DNA from: a virus
Strand: one strand, 5' to 3'
Length of the DNA: 40,562 nucleotides
IMG/VR virus record: IMGVR_UViG_3300047553_000032
Coordinates: 1 to 40,562 of that record
In this document: positions 8,054-15,661 of the stretch, one piece after another
Layout: each line of letters begins with the position of its first letter
How positions within the stretch are numbered: position 1 is the stretch's first letter
The notes under the pieces: generated by a model
The model's database searches: none
What the model was told of the DNA's origin: nothing
Seen by the model: only the letters and a program-made list of their open reading frames with translations
Position numbers and translations under genes: made by a program

Positions 8054-8527
8054 CTATACCCAGTACTCAAGTTCAATCCAACCAGAACCGCCTGCGCCAC
8101 CTGTTCCAGAAGTTCCACCGCAAGCACCGCCGTAATTATTTGCTCTTGATGTAACTCCAGCATTGCCAGTGCCACTAGCAGTTCCTTTTCCACCGTTACC
8201 ACCTACTGCGCTAGTTGCTCCAGTAAATGTAGTAGTTCCTCCAGCGCTTCCACCGCTTTGACCACCACCAGAACCACCCGCTCCAATTGCATAAGTAATA
8301 GATGCTCCTGGAGTTGTATCAACAGTAGTGGAAACAGTTGCCCCACCTAAACCATCTTGAGAAGATGCGTCAAGAGCACCCGCTCCACCGCCACCACCGC
8401 CACCACCAACAAGGAATGCATTAACATATGTAACTCCAGTTGGGACTGTCCAGGATGTGCCAGATGTAAGTGTTTCTACTTTACGAGTTTTAGGTGCTGC
8501 TGCAGCGTTTGCTGAACTAATAGCCAT
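8054..8527 (-). CDS. Glycine-rich tail adhesin (first cassette copy)
   Basis: A 157-residue protein that starts MAISSANAAAAPKTRKVETLTSG. The segment TSWTVPTGVTYVNAFLVGG leads into an eight-residue Gly run and further Gly-Ser-Gly repeats, ending GWIELEYWV. This is a minimal version of the Gly-rich domain in the two larger adhesins at 4955-5968 and 6703-7866. It starts in a TAATG overlap with the 109-residue partner. Confidence 0.8.
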   Translation of the reverse strand: MAISSANAAAAPKTRKVETLTSGTSWTVPTGVTYVNAFLVGGGGGGGGAGALDASSQDGLGGATVSTTVDTTPGASITYAIGAGGSGGGQSGGSAGGTTTFTGATSAVGGNGGKGTASGTGNAGVTSRANNYGGACGGTSGTGGAGGSGWIELEYWV

Positions 8528-8856
8528 TATGCAATCTCGCTTCCGAATGCGTTGAATGAAAGATTTGCGGATGATGCGTAAACTGTAATTACGTCTGTTG
8601 CTCCAAGAGCAATACCAAGTGTAAAGAATGTTGCATCAGATGCTGGAACTGTTGCACCGTAAACGATGTAATGTTTAGCAGCCAATGTTTCTCCTGCAGG
8701 GCGTACAGCAATACGGAATGTAGCAGCAGTACCTGCTTGGTTACATACCGAGATTGTTGATACTACAGTCTGCGTTGCAGACGGTACTGTGTATAGAGTA
8801 GTTGCTGTTGTCGCTGATGGGTTGACTTGCCCCAGGACTTTATAGGTTGTTGCCAT
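8527..8856 (-). CDS. Small beta-rich tail-associated protein (cassette paralogue)
   Basis: A 109-residue protein starting MATTYKVLGQVNPSATTATT. It is similar across its length to the 100-residue protein at 5968-6270, sharing the opening MATT, the LYTVPS-A/S-T core and VCN. Both are paired with a downstream Gly-rich adhesin. Its gene begins 3 bases after the fibre gene ends, so it belongs to the same transcript. The function is inferred only from the repeated pairing. Confidence 0.75.
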   Translation of the reverse strand: MATTYKVLGQVNPSATTATTLYTVPSATQTVVSTISVCNQAGTAATFRIAVRPAGETLAAKHYIVYGATVPASDATFFTLGIALGATDVITVYASSANLSFNAFGSEIA

Positions 8857-8859
8857 TGA

Positions 8860-11070
8860 TTATGCTCCCATCAAGAGGAATACGGTTGGTGTAGGGTCTG
8901 TTGTAATGGCTCCCCAAGAGGTTGTTGAACCATCGGTTGTTAGATATTTGCCAGTGTTTCCACTCTGGCTAGGAAGTGGGTCATATGCTGACCACTTCAA
9001 ACCTGTTGCTGTGCTTGAGTCTGCTACCAGTACGGTTCCGTTAGAACCTACTGTTAACTTGCCTGGTGTGTCAGCAGATGTTGCTACAAGTAAATCACCC
9101 TTAGCGTCAAAGAGTGAACGAGCAATTGAGTCTGCAAGTTCAAACGCTGTGAAGGTAATAATTTCTACAATGTCGTTAGCAGCAAGTGCTGCAAGAGATG
9201 TAATGCTTGAGCCATCAGTTGCTGTATAGTCAGATGTGCGAGCAAGGAGTACACCGTTGAGGTATACCTGTTCTTTGCCTGGGATGTATGAAAGTGTGAG
9301 TCCGTTAGCATCTGTGCCAGATAGTGAAGTCTCTCCACCTGACGCTGTAAAGCGGAATCGGTAAATATCTGCAGTGGATGAGATTGAACCCCACTCTGTA
9401 CCTGTCCAAGCATACATATTGTTTGTCGAAGAGTTCCAGTAGATAGCACCAGTAATAAGGGCGTTACCATCATTGTCTACAGATGGAGCAGTTGACTTAC
9501 TTCCAAGGTAGCGGTCATCGAATGAATCATAAGATGCGGCAGCGGCAGCAGCGCTGGCTGCAGCAGCAGTAGCAGAACCTGCAACAGTATCTACATACGC
9601 CTTAGTAGCAGCGTGTAGGTCCACTGTAGGAGCACCTGACAAGGTAAGCGCACCTGTCATTGTGCTTCCTGCCTTGAGTACGAATGACTCGTAGACAGTT
9701 CCACCCGACTGGATTGCGCTAGCAATCTCACCAAGAGTATCAAGTGTAGAAGGTGCTGAGTTAACTAGGTCTGCAACCTTGGTGTCTACATACAACTTAG
9801 TCGCAGCATCTGCGTTATCTGTTGGTGTAGCAAGGGTTGTAATCTTCTGGCTGTTCATTGAGATAGCAGCAGCAGGGTCAGCAAACTCGTCTAGAGTGTA
9901 TGCCTTGACTGTTGTCGCTAGGTCAGAGATAGTCGATGCTGCTTGTGTGCCAGTGTGGTTAGCGCGGGCATATGGGTCAGATACCATCTTGGCTGCAGTG
10001 ATAGTTCCATCTGCGATGTCTGAGGCTACGATAGTTCCGTCAACCAGGTCAGCGGAAGTAATAGTTCCACCAAGGTCCAACTTGGTCTTGGCAATTGCCG
10101 CTGAAGCGTTGATGTCTGCGTTGACGATAGTGCCGTTAGCAATCATCGTTGAGGTTACTGTACCTGTATCAGCCTGTGTTACAGCAGTACCTGAAATTTT
10201 TGTTGCTGTGATAGCAGCAGATGAATTGATGTCAGCATCTACGATTGTGCCATTGGCAATCATTGTCGATGTGACTGTGCCAGTGTCTGTTGTGTACACA
10301 CCGTTGGTTACTGTTCCAGCATTACCTGAAACTGTACCAGTTACGTTACCTGTCAAGTTACCAGTAAAGGTTCCTGCAATAGCACCAGTACCTGTAATGG
10401 TTGGGCTAGTCAGTGTCTTGTTTGTAAGTGTTTGTGTACCAGTCAGTGTAACTACACCTGTAAGGGTGTTGCTTGCTGAGTCAATTGTCTTGTTTGTTAA
10501 AGTCTGTGTTGTGTCTGTACCGACAAGAGTTGTTGTAGCGTTAGGGATAGTAACAGTACGGTCTGCTGTAGGTTCTGCTGCAGTAAGAGTTGTCTCGTAT
10601 GAGTCAGCAGTTGCTCCCTCGAATACAATGCTTCCATCTCCAAGAGATAGGCTTGTGATTACTGGGCTTGTAAGAGTCTTGTTAGTAAGTGTCTGAGTAT
10701 CTGTTGTACCGACTACTGAACCAGTAAGTCCGTGTACTCCAGATGAAGCTTCGACGTGTGTGTTAGCCTCACGGTAGTCACGACCGATAGCCATATGGCG
10801 AACCACTGCACCTGCGGAGTGAGCCTGTCCTGAAGAACCGTCTACGCCACGTGTTACTGTAAGGGTATTTGTCGATACCGCCGTTACATCTACAATTTCT
10901 TCAAGGGCTGTATCTGGGTCAATGACAACTGTAAAGGTTTCTCCTGCAGAGATGGTTGTACCACCAAGCAGTGCTGAACCAGATACAACAGTTGCAGATG
11001 TACCAGATGAAGATAGGGCCGCAGTCAGCGTTGTCTGCTGTGAGCGAGATGAATATTTTCTTGTTGTCAT
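8860..11070 (-). CDS. Long tail fibre protein with repeated motifs
   Basis: A 736-residue, Thr/Ser/Ala-rich protein. It has the fibre repeats TQTLTNKTLTSPVI, TQTLTNKTIDSASNTL and TQTLTNKTLTSPTI, then duplicated blocks VTSTMIANGTIV-D/N-ADIN. Alternating DLVDGTIVASDIADGTI strands, DNADAATKLYVDTKV coiled-type segments and an AAASAAAAAASYDS helix follow. These repeats are characteristic of trimeric phage tail fibres. The C-terminal region (ALAANDIVEIITF, then LLVATSADTPGKLTVGSNG) matches common fibre-tip modules. It lies between the tail adaptor candidate and the adhesin cassettes. Confidence 0.9.
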   Translation of the reverse strand: MTTRKYSSRSQQTTLTAALSSSGTSATVVSGSALLGGTTISAGETFTVVIDPDTALEEIVDVTAVSTNTLTVTRGVDGSSGQAHSAGAVVRHMAIGRDYREANTHVEASSGVHGLTGSVVGTTDTQTLTNKTLTSPVITSLSLGDGSIVFEGATADSYETTLTAAEPTADRTVTIPNATTTLVGTDTTQTLTNKTIDSASNTLTGVVTLTGTQTLTNKTLTSPTITGTGAIAGTFTGNLTGNVTGTVSGNAGTVTNGVYTTDTGTVTSTMIANGTIVDADINSSAAITATKISGTAVTQADTGTVTSTMIANGTIVNADINASAAIAKTKLDLGGTITSADLVDGTIVASDIADGTITAAKMVSDPYARANHTGTQAASTISDLATTVKAYTLDEFADPAAAISMNSQKITTLATPTDNADAATKLYVDTKVADLVNSAPSTLDTLGEIASAIQSGGTVYESFVLKAGSTMTGALTLSGAPTVDLHAATKAYVDTVAGSATAAAASAAAAAASYDSFDDRYLGSKSTAPSVDNDGNALITGAIYWNSSTNNMYAWTGTEWGSISSTADIYRFRFTASGGETSLSGTDANGLTLSYIPGKEQVYLNGVLLARTSDYTATDGSSITSLAALAANDIVEIITFTAFELADSIARSLFDAKGDLLVATSADTPGKLTVGSNGTVLVADSSTATGLKWSAYDPLPSQSGNTGKYLTTDGSTTSWGAITTDPTPTVFLLMGA

Positions 11071-11079
11071 TGCTGGTCC

Positions 11080-12015
11080 TTATCGGCGGGAGTAGTGGAC
11101 TTTAGGAGGATAGTTCTGTTGCTGCGCCTTTGTCTCTTCGTTGAGGCGCTGTGTGTAAAGAGCGTAGAGTTGCTTAGTCGCACTCTGTGATGCGCCGTAT
11201 GGGCGCTTAGCATCTGTCTCATCAGCCTGTGGGCTAACCTGAGCAGCACGTGCTGGGTCAAGGAATGAGAGTAGGCGATAGGCTGCACCGAGAACCACTA
11301 CGTCCCGCGTTGATTCTGGCAAGCCTGTTACTGTTGTATAAACTTCTGAGTTGCTTGTAAATGGGTTAGGGTCAGTTGCATAGATAACCTTGACTGTGCG
11401 TCCAGAAATTGGAGCTTCCCCAAGTGTCACTGTCTGAACTGTGTCTGTACCAGTTACATATCCGAATGCTTCAGGATTTGCTACAGCATCCAAGTCCCAC
11501 TTGCGGATGATGCGCCATTCCTTAGAAGGACCAATGTCCTGCCAGCTAATTGTCAAGATGTTCTTGATGTTCAAGTTAGCAAAAGCGTATGTGCTCTGCG
11601 CTGCATTGAATGTGAAGGTTGTTGTCTTCACTGCAAAGATGTTCGCTCCAAGGGAGCGGATGGTGTCATTAATTGCACGCTTGATACTGAAACGTGGGAA
11701 TGTAGGAGAGATAGTCACCTTGCTGTCAGCAGTGTGTGTCGCTGCAGTTGTGCCAAGATAGCCACGTCCATAAGGTGATACTGTTGCAGTATTTGCTACG
11801 CGGTCAAATGAATCTACCCAGAGAAGTTCTTCGTCAATCTCAAGGATACCTTTACCCACTGAGTCAGTTGACCCTAGGCTGAGGACAAGCGGTGATGCGC
11901 TTGTTGATGTAGTTGTGGTTACTGCAGATGTGAGGTAAGTGCTGCGGTCCTGTTGGAATGTATATCCCGCAAGGTTGATGAGCACTTCATCAATCATGTT
12001 AGCTAGAGTTGTCAT
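11080..12015 (-). CDS. Probable tail adaptor / head-tail connector protein
   Basis: A 311-residue protein with an N-terminal helix (MTTLANMIDEVLINLAGY), a central beta domain holding ILEIDEELLWVDSFD and RGYLGTTAATH, then FSIKRAINDTIRSLG and a C-terminal helical segment (VVVLGAAYRLLSFLDPARAA). The order helix, beta insert, helix resembles short-tail adaptors such as gp11 of T7-like phages, but I see no motif that proves it. Related sequences occur in actinophage structural regions. It follows a small repeat protein with a TAATG overlap. Confidence 0.6.
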   Translation of the reverse strand: MTTLANMIDEVLINLAGYTFQQDRSTYLTSAVTTTTSTSASPLVLSLGSTDSVGKGILEIDEELLWVDSFDRVANTATVSPYGRGYLGTTAATHTADSKVTISPTFPRFSIKRAINDTIRSLGANIFAVKTTTFTFNAAQSTYAFANLNIKNILTISWQDIGPSKEWRIIRKWDLDAVANPEAFGYVTGTDTVQTVTLGEAPISGRTVKVIYATDPNPFTSNSEVYTTVTGLPESTRDVVVLGAAYRLLSFLDPARAAQVSPQADETDAKRPYGASQSATKQLYALYTQRLNEETKAQQQNYPPKVHYSRR

Positions 12016-12269
12016 TAGGCGTTGATGCTCCTTAACGCTGCAGGGGCTGCAAGCCCAGTGGTTCCAGCAATCTCATTGCAGATGCCATCGATGTCTTTGA
12101 ACTTATCTCTTGTGCGTCCAGCCTGTGCCTTGATGTTCAAGGCTCCGACTGTTGCAAGTCCTGTTGTCCCAGCCCAGGCATTAGCAGCGCCCTGTTCGTC
12201 AAGTCCAGTAGTGCCAGCAAGCCTATTAAGTTCTGCTGTGAGGCTACTTCCTGCTGTGCCTAGTGCCAT
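12015..12269 (-). CDS. Small triple-repeat virion protein
   Basis: An 84-residue protein carrying the repeat AGTTGL three times (in RLAGTTGLDEQGAANAWAG, AWAGTTGLATVGALN and EIAGTTGLAAPAALR). I recognise this AGTTGL repeat style from small structural proteins in actinophages, but I know no defined role. It lies just after the glycosyltransferase and before the adaptor candidate. Confidence 0.75.
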   Translation of the reverse strand: MALGTAGSSLTAELNRLAGTTGLDEQGAANAWAGTTGLATVGALNIKAQAGRTRDKFKDIDGICNEIAGTTGLAAPAALRSINA

Positions 12270-12271
12270 TG

Positions 12272-12991
12272 TTAACCCTTCTTGTAACGCTTTGGTAGTA
12301 CTAAGTTAGATTGCTTTTCTACTCCACCGAAGAAGGCTTTGTAGTAATGCTCATCAAATGAGAATCGTTTCATATGGGGAACTGTTGCACCTGTGTGACA
12401 GTAGACTGGAACATCTGCCTTATCGCATACTGCGAAGAAGTAGATATCCTCTCCCATAAATGTGTTACCAACTCCAACCTCGGTGAAGAATGGAGCATCT
12501 GGAAGTACCTCACGGATACGCTCAACAATGCTGCGGTGCATTAGGACAAAGCCCATACCAGCAGCACCAACCTTGATAAGTTTGTTATCAGGCAGTGGGT
12601 GAATCCGTTGGATACCAACAACACCATCAGCCTCTGCAAACTCGTATACCGTTGGCATAGGAATCATCAGCGGGTCTTCAGGTGTATCTGTTGTGAAGTA
12701 AACTCCAGTCATAATAGGACGCTCCTTGGCGTCCTTGTTATCCCAGAGCAACTTAAACTTATCGACACTGATAACTACATCTGAGTCAACCCAGAGTAGC
12801 CAGTCTGTCTTCTTCTGCTCGTACCAGTAATTGATTACTTTCTCACGCTGTCGGGCAATCTGATTGCCTTGACTGCGGAGTGAAGTATCAAATGTGATAC
12901 CAGACTTGAGTAGTACATCGACTACTCCTTGCATAAACTTTCCATCTACATTACCATTATCGCACCAGGCGATTGATACTGTCTCTTGCAT
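12272..12991 (-). CDS. Glycosyltransferase-like protein (GT-A fold)
   Basis: A 239-residue protein. The segment KTDWLLWVDSDVVISVDKF places a DSD metal-binding motif at residues 69-71 after a hydrophobic strand, as in nucleotide-sugar GT-A enzymes. Further conserved-looking segments are MTGVYFTTD, VGAAGMGFVLMHRSI (acceptor region) and FTEVGVGNTFMGEDIYFFAVC (catalytic ED). It has no membrane segment. Placed between the small basic proteins and the tail adaptor, it may glycosylate a virion protein or a host surface sugar. The donor and acceptor are not deducible. AGGGGACA precedes the ATG. Confidence 0.8.
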   Translation of the reverse strand: MQETVSIAWCDNGNVDGKFMQGVVDVLLKSGITFDTSLRSQGNQIARQREKVINYWYEQKKTDWLLWVDSDVVISVDKFKLLWDNKDAKERPIMTGVYFTTDTPEDPLMIPMPTVYEFAEADGVVGIQRIHPLPDNKLIKVGAAGMGFVLMHRSIVERIREVLPDAPFFTEVGVGNTFMGEDIYFFAVCDKADVPVYCHTGATVPHMKRFSFDEHYYKAFFGGVEKQSNLVLPKRYKKG

Positions 12992-13005
12992 TGTCCCCTG
13001 CTTTC

Positions 13006-13155
13006 TTACTTGTTCTTTGCTCTTGCGTTGTCTACAAGATTTGGATAAGGTCTTCCAGCTTTCTTAGCCATTGCTTTAGCCTTAGTCTTCTGAGCTGGTG
13101 TAAGTGGTGTCGACTTCTTCTTAGGGTTCTTCTTGTCCCAGAATGCTTTCTTCAT
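13006..13155 (-). CDS. 49-residue lysine-rich protein
   Basis: The frame runs from ATG at 13153-13155 to TAA at 13006-13008. It begins MKKAFWDKKNPKKKSTPLTP, contains QKTKAKAMAKKAGRPYPN and ends NARAKNK. It is very basic, with about a third of the residues Lys or Arg. The ATG overlaps the previous stop as TAATG. It is one of five tiny basic genes in a row. DNA or RNA binding is plausible from charge, but nothing else is known. Confidence 0.75.
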   Translation of the reverse strand: MKKAFWDKKNPKKKSTPLTPAQKTKAKAMAKKAGRPYPNLVDNARAKNK

Positions 13156-13412
13156 TACCACTTCACCTTGTCTGCCCAGTACGCTGCTGACATCTTGCCC
13201 TTAGCAATGTTCTTTGCGTGACGTGCTTTGAACGAAGCCTGACGTGCTGTCGGCTTCTTGTCGCCAGTCACACCCTGTTGACCAAAGCGAATAGTCTTGA
13301 CCTTCTCGCCTACTTTAGCCACAACAACATGTGACTTGGTTGGGTGGTTAGGTGTACGCTTTGGCTTGTTGAAGCCAGATACTCCTGCTCGCTTTAGTCT
13401 TGGGTCTGTCAT
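13155..13412 (-). CDS. 85-residue basic phage protein
   Basis: Starts MTDPRLKRAGVSGFNKPKRT, contains KVKTIRFGQQGVTGDKKPT, and ends in ARHAKNIAKGKMSAAYWADKVKW. The final part (KARHAKNIAKGKMSAAYWA) is strongly conserved among phages that I recall, but I cannot name a function. It is basic with aromatic residues at its C-terminus. Its ATG is 8 bases from the 72-residue gene. A virion or DNA-packaging role is possible from its location next to capsid genes. Confidence 0.8.
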   Translation of the reverse strand: MTDPRLKRAGVSGFNKPKRTPNHPTKSHVVVAKVGEKVKTIRFGQQGVTGDKKPTARQASFKARHAKNIAKGKMSAAYWADKVKW

Positions 13413-13420
13413 AATTCGTC

Positions 13421-13639
13421 CTAGTTTGTGTAGTAGTTTGGCCAGCTGCCAGTCTTCTTGGCTTCAGCTTGACGCTTCTTCATCAAATCTTTAAGAGCCT
13501 TTTCTTGCCTCTGTGCTTCAGTCATAGACTGCATTGGAGCGACGCGTGGCTTTGGTGTAGGCGATGGTGCTGGCTTTGCCTTAGAAGCTAAGTAGTCGTT
13601 AACAGCTTTTCGGCGTTGAGCTTCAGTCCACTTTTCCAT
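13421..13639 (-). CDS. 72-residue basic protein
   Basis: A polar protein, with a helical opening (MEKWTEAQRRKAVNDYLASK), a Pro-rich hinge (KPAPSPTPKPRV), then a second Lys/Arg/Gln helix similar in style to the first (SMTEAQRQEKALKDLMKK). The WTEAQRRKA and MTEAQRQEKA stretches look like an internal duplication. It directly abuts the 48-residue gene with no spacer. The role is unknown; it is part of the basic-protein block. Confidence 0.7.
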   Translation of the reverse strand: MEKWTEAQRRKAVNDYLASKAKPAPSPTPKPRVAPMQSMTEAQRQEKALKDLMKKRQAEAKKTGSWPNYYTN

Positions 13640-13786
13640 TTACTTCTTCTTGCCCATCTTCTTCATGACAGCCTTCTTGGCAACCTTCTTCTTGCCGTAT
13701 TCCATCATGCGCTCTTTAGTGCCTTCCATCTTTTCGTGCTTCTTCTTCATAGCTTTTGACTTGTACTTCTCGCCCATTGCTGACAT
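13640..13786 (-). CDS. 48-residue Lys/Met-rich protein
   Basis: The frame from ATG at 13784-13786 to TAA at 13640-13642 gives a protein starting MSAMGEKYKSKAMKKKHEKM and ending AVMKKMGKKK. It is unusually rich in Lys and Met and probably helical. The ATG overlaps the preceding stop as TAATG, and the following gene begins at once, which supports translation. No family is recognised. Confidence 0.65.
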   Translation of the reverse strand: MSAMGEKYKSKAMKKKHEKMEGTKERMMEYGKKKVAKKAVMKKMGKKK

Positions 13787-13914
13787 TACTTCACCATTTT
13801 CTTCTTGGCTTTAACAGCCTTCTTCATTGGCTTGCCTGACTTTTTTGCTTCCGCTTTTGCCATTGCCATACCTTTTGCTGTGTATGGGAATTCTTTCTTT
13901 CCAACTTTTGGCAT
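13786..13914 (-). CDS. 42-residue lysine-rich protein
   Basis: Reads MPKVGKKEFPYTAKGMAMAK, then AEAKKSGKPMKKAVKAKKKM and VK. The opening MPKVG-K-x-F-x-YT-x-x-G is shared with small basic proteins in several aquatic phages that I remember, usually of unknown function. TAATG overlaps at both ends tie it into the operon. It is the first of the five basic genes after the 142-residue zinc protein. Confidence 0.75.
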   Translation of the reverse strand: MPKVGKKEFPYTAKGMAMAKAEAKKSGKPMKKAVKAKKKMVK

Positions 13915-14342
13915 TAGATTGCTCCTACTTCCTTGAGTACTTCGGCTGTTTTTTTGTTGATGTCTTTTGTCTTTGGCATTGTCTCGGAGTTATACGCCTT
14001 GCCCAATGTTGCTGACGCTTCGTACGCTGCTTCTACATGGGCACGTGTTGTGCCCGCTGGCTGGATACCTTGTGCTCTTGCATCTCGGTAAGCCTGCAAC
14101 TCTGATGTCCACTTCTTATCAGGAATGTCTCTCGACGCATCACCTGTTCCAAACTGGAGCCCTCTGGCTTTGCATCCAAAGCAATCTTCATCACACTGAG
14201 TGTGGTCAATCTCTACTGTATCTAAGTCAGGGAACGGTGTCTCTCTAGTTTCGTCGCAGAGCACGCATCCCCACTTGGTTGCCTTAAAGTCGTGCTGAGG
14301 GGTGAAACCCCATTCTAACACCTTACTGATATGAGTGTGCAT
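13914..14342 (-). CDS. Zinc-binding structural-region protein
   Basis: A 142-residue protein with Cys pairs CVLCDE (about residues 26-31) and CDEDCFGCKARGLQ (about 50-63), with a His (DHTQ) between them. This arrangement suits a treble-clef or zinc-ribbon site. The segment EIDHTQCDEDCFGCKARGLQ and the later DIPDKKWTSELQAYRDARAQ resemble a family found next to capsid genes in actinophages. The C-terminal half is helical. It may be a head-completion or scaffold-linked factor, but this is inference only. Confidence 0.75.
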   Translation of the reverse strand: MHTHISKVLEWGFTPQHDFKATKWGCVLCDETRETPFPDLDTVEIDHTQCDEDCFGCKARGLQFGTGDASRDIPDKKWTSELQAYRDARAQGIQPAGTTRAHVEAAYEASATLGKAYNSETMPKTKDINKKTAEVLKEVGAI

Positions 14343-14351
14343 AGTCGTCCC

Positions 14352-14621
14352 TTACTGTGCTGTAAAGTTATCTTCAGTGATTCCAAGCCCTGCTGCAAGC
14401 AGCTCAGCTTTTACTGTATCATCTACTGTATGGTTGTAACCACCACGGTAGACTGAATCATATTCGTTCAAGTCTTCGTCCACTGCATAGCGTAGTGTGG
14501 AGTAGATGCTGCCAGACTTGACAACAGTAATCCCACGCTTGAGCTTGTAGAAGTAGAACAAGCGGTGTCGCCCTGCTGGGCCTTCATCCACTGTAGGTGG
14601 TCTGAATGTATAGTTTGCCAT
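14352..14621 (-). CDS. Small head protein next to the major capsid gene
   Basis: An 89-residue, beta-rich protein starting MANYTFRPPTVDEGPAGRHR, with a strong ribosome site (AAGGAGAACA) directly before the ATG. It is the first gene after the major capsid gene and the hairpin at 14647-14668. Proteins here are often head-tail connectors or decoration proteins, and the sequence does not settle which. Confidence 0.7.
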   Translation of the reverse strand: MANYTFRPPTVDEGPAGRHRLFYFYKLKRGITVVKSGSIYSTLRYAVDEDLNEYDSVYRGGYNHTVDDTVKAELLAAGLGITEDNFTAQ

Positions 14622-14646
14622 TGTTCTCCTTAATGAACTTACTGAT

Positions 14647-14668
14647 GAGCCTAGGTTTCCCTAGGCTC
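14647..14668 (-). promoter_or_regulatory. Perfect 9-bp GAAA-loop hairpin between capsid gene and next gene
   Basis: On the minus strand GAGCCTAGG (14660-14668) pairs with CCTAGGCTC (14647-14655) around a GAAA tetraloop. It lies 13 bases past the capsid stop and before the ribosome site of the next gene. No T-run follows, so it is not a classical terminator. It may be a partial terminator, an mRNA-end stabiliser for the capsid transcript, or a processing site. Confidence 0.7.
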
Positions 14669-14681
14669 ACCCGTCAATCAA

Positions 14682-15635
14682 CTAAGCGATTGATGAACCT
14701 GATTCGATTCGGTATAGTGCTTCTTCGCGGTAGCGAGCAAAGCCTAGTACGCCGTACCAACCCATTGGGCGGTGACGCATGAGCTTGTCAACTACTGGTC
14801 CGATGACTACGTGTGGCTCTTCTGCCACTGCTTCTGCAAGTGCTTGCTGTCCGCAGATAATTGTGCGGTAGTTGCGTGCAGATGATGCACCGTCTGTTGC
14901 GTTGTAGAGACGTGAGGATTCTACGAAGTATGCACCTTCGTATGTTCCGATTTCTCCAGCCCAGATGCGGTCCTGTGCAGAACCGTACTGGTTAGGAAGG
15001 AGCCATCCAGCTGAACCTGTCTCAGCACGAAGGTCGTGTGAAACTTCTGGGTGGATACCAGCCCAGTAGAGTGAGCCCTTGCGAGCAACAGCCTTGTTAG
15101 CACGGAGCTTAGCAACAGCCTTGCGGATGTTAGCTGAAGCAAGTGTAGCAGCTGCTGTGATTGTCGCTGTTGATGTTGCTGTTGCACCTGCGTAGATAAC
15201 GTTTGAGCCACCACGGAGTGTTGTCATAGCAACTGAGTCAATTGAGTCAGCGAGGTTGAATGCGATGATGTTAGCGATAGCTGGGTCAACATCAGCAAGT
15301 GAGAAGAGTTCGAGCGCACGTGTTACCAACACTGAGTTACCGTACTCGTTAAGAGTAATTGTAACAGATGTTGGTGTTGAGAGCGCTACTGCATCTGGGT
15401 CAGTATCTTCTGTGAGTGCTGTTGTTGCAGCTGTTAGGTCAACGTACTTCTGGAGTACAACTGTTGAACCTGGGATTGACTGCTGTGCTGGACGCTTGTC
15501 GGCTACTGAGCGGATGAGTGGCTCTGAACGGAGTGCGAACTCCAAGAGACGGTCATAAGCCTTTTGAACCAAACCAGCTGCACCAGCTGTACCTCCAAGT
15601 GTAGAGGAACCAGTCGATGTAAATGCGTTTGCCAT
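14682..15635 (-). CDS. Major capsid protein
   Basis: A 317-residue protein starting MANAFTSTGSSTLGGTAGAA. It has a flexible N-terminus, then KAYDRLLEFALRSEPLIRSVADKRP, the beta segment GSTVVLQKYVDLTAATTAL and SVTITLNEYGNSVLVTRALELFS. It ends with YGVLGFARYREEALYRIESG. This strand and helix order is that of HK97-fold capsid proteins of the N4-gp56-like type. It is preceded by a scaffold-like gene and followed by small head genes. The length is normal for the family. Confidence 0.9.
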   Translation of the reverse strand: MANAFTSTGSSTLGGTAGAAGLVQKAYDRLLEFALRSEPLIRSVADKRPAQQSIPGSTVVLQKYVDLTAATTALTEDTDPDAVALSTPTSVTITLNEYGNSVLVTRALELFSLADVDPAIANIIAFNLADSIDSVAMTTLRGGSNVIYAGATATSTATITAAATLASANIRKAVAKLRANKAVARKGSLYWAGIHPEVSHDLRAETGSAGWLLPNQYGSAQDRIWAGEIGTYEGAYFVESSRLYNATDGASSARNYRTIICGQQALAEAVAEEPHVVIGPVVDKLMRHRPMGWYGVLGFARYREEALYRIESGSSIA

Positions 15636-15661
15636 TTAGGTTATTTTCCTTTAGTTAGAAA

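Noticed and set aside
9779-10696. Plus-strand open frame of 305 codons
   Set aside because: It lies antisense to the Thr/Ser-rich fibre gene; repeat codons such as ACT and GTT keep the reverse frame open, and the Val/Ser-rich product has no family look.
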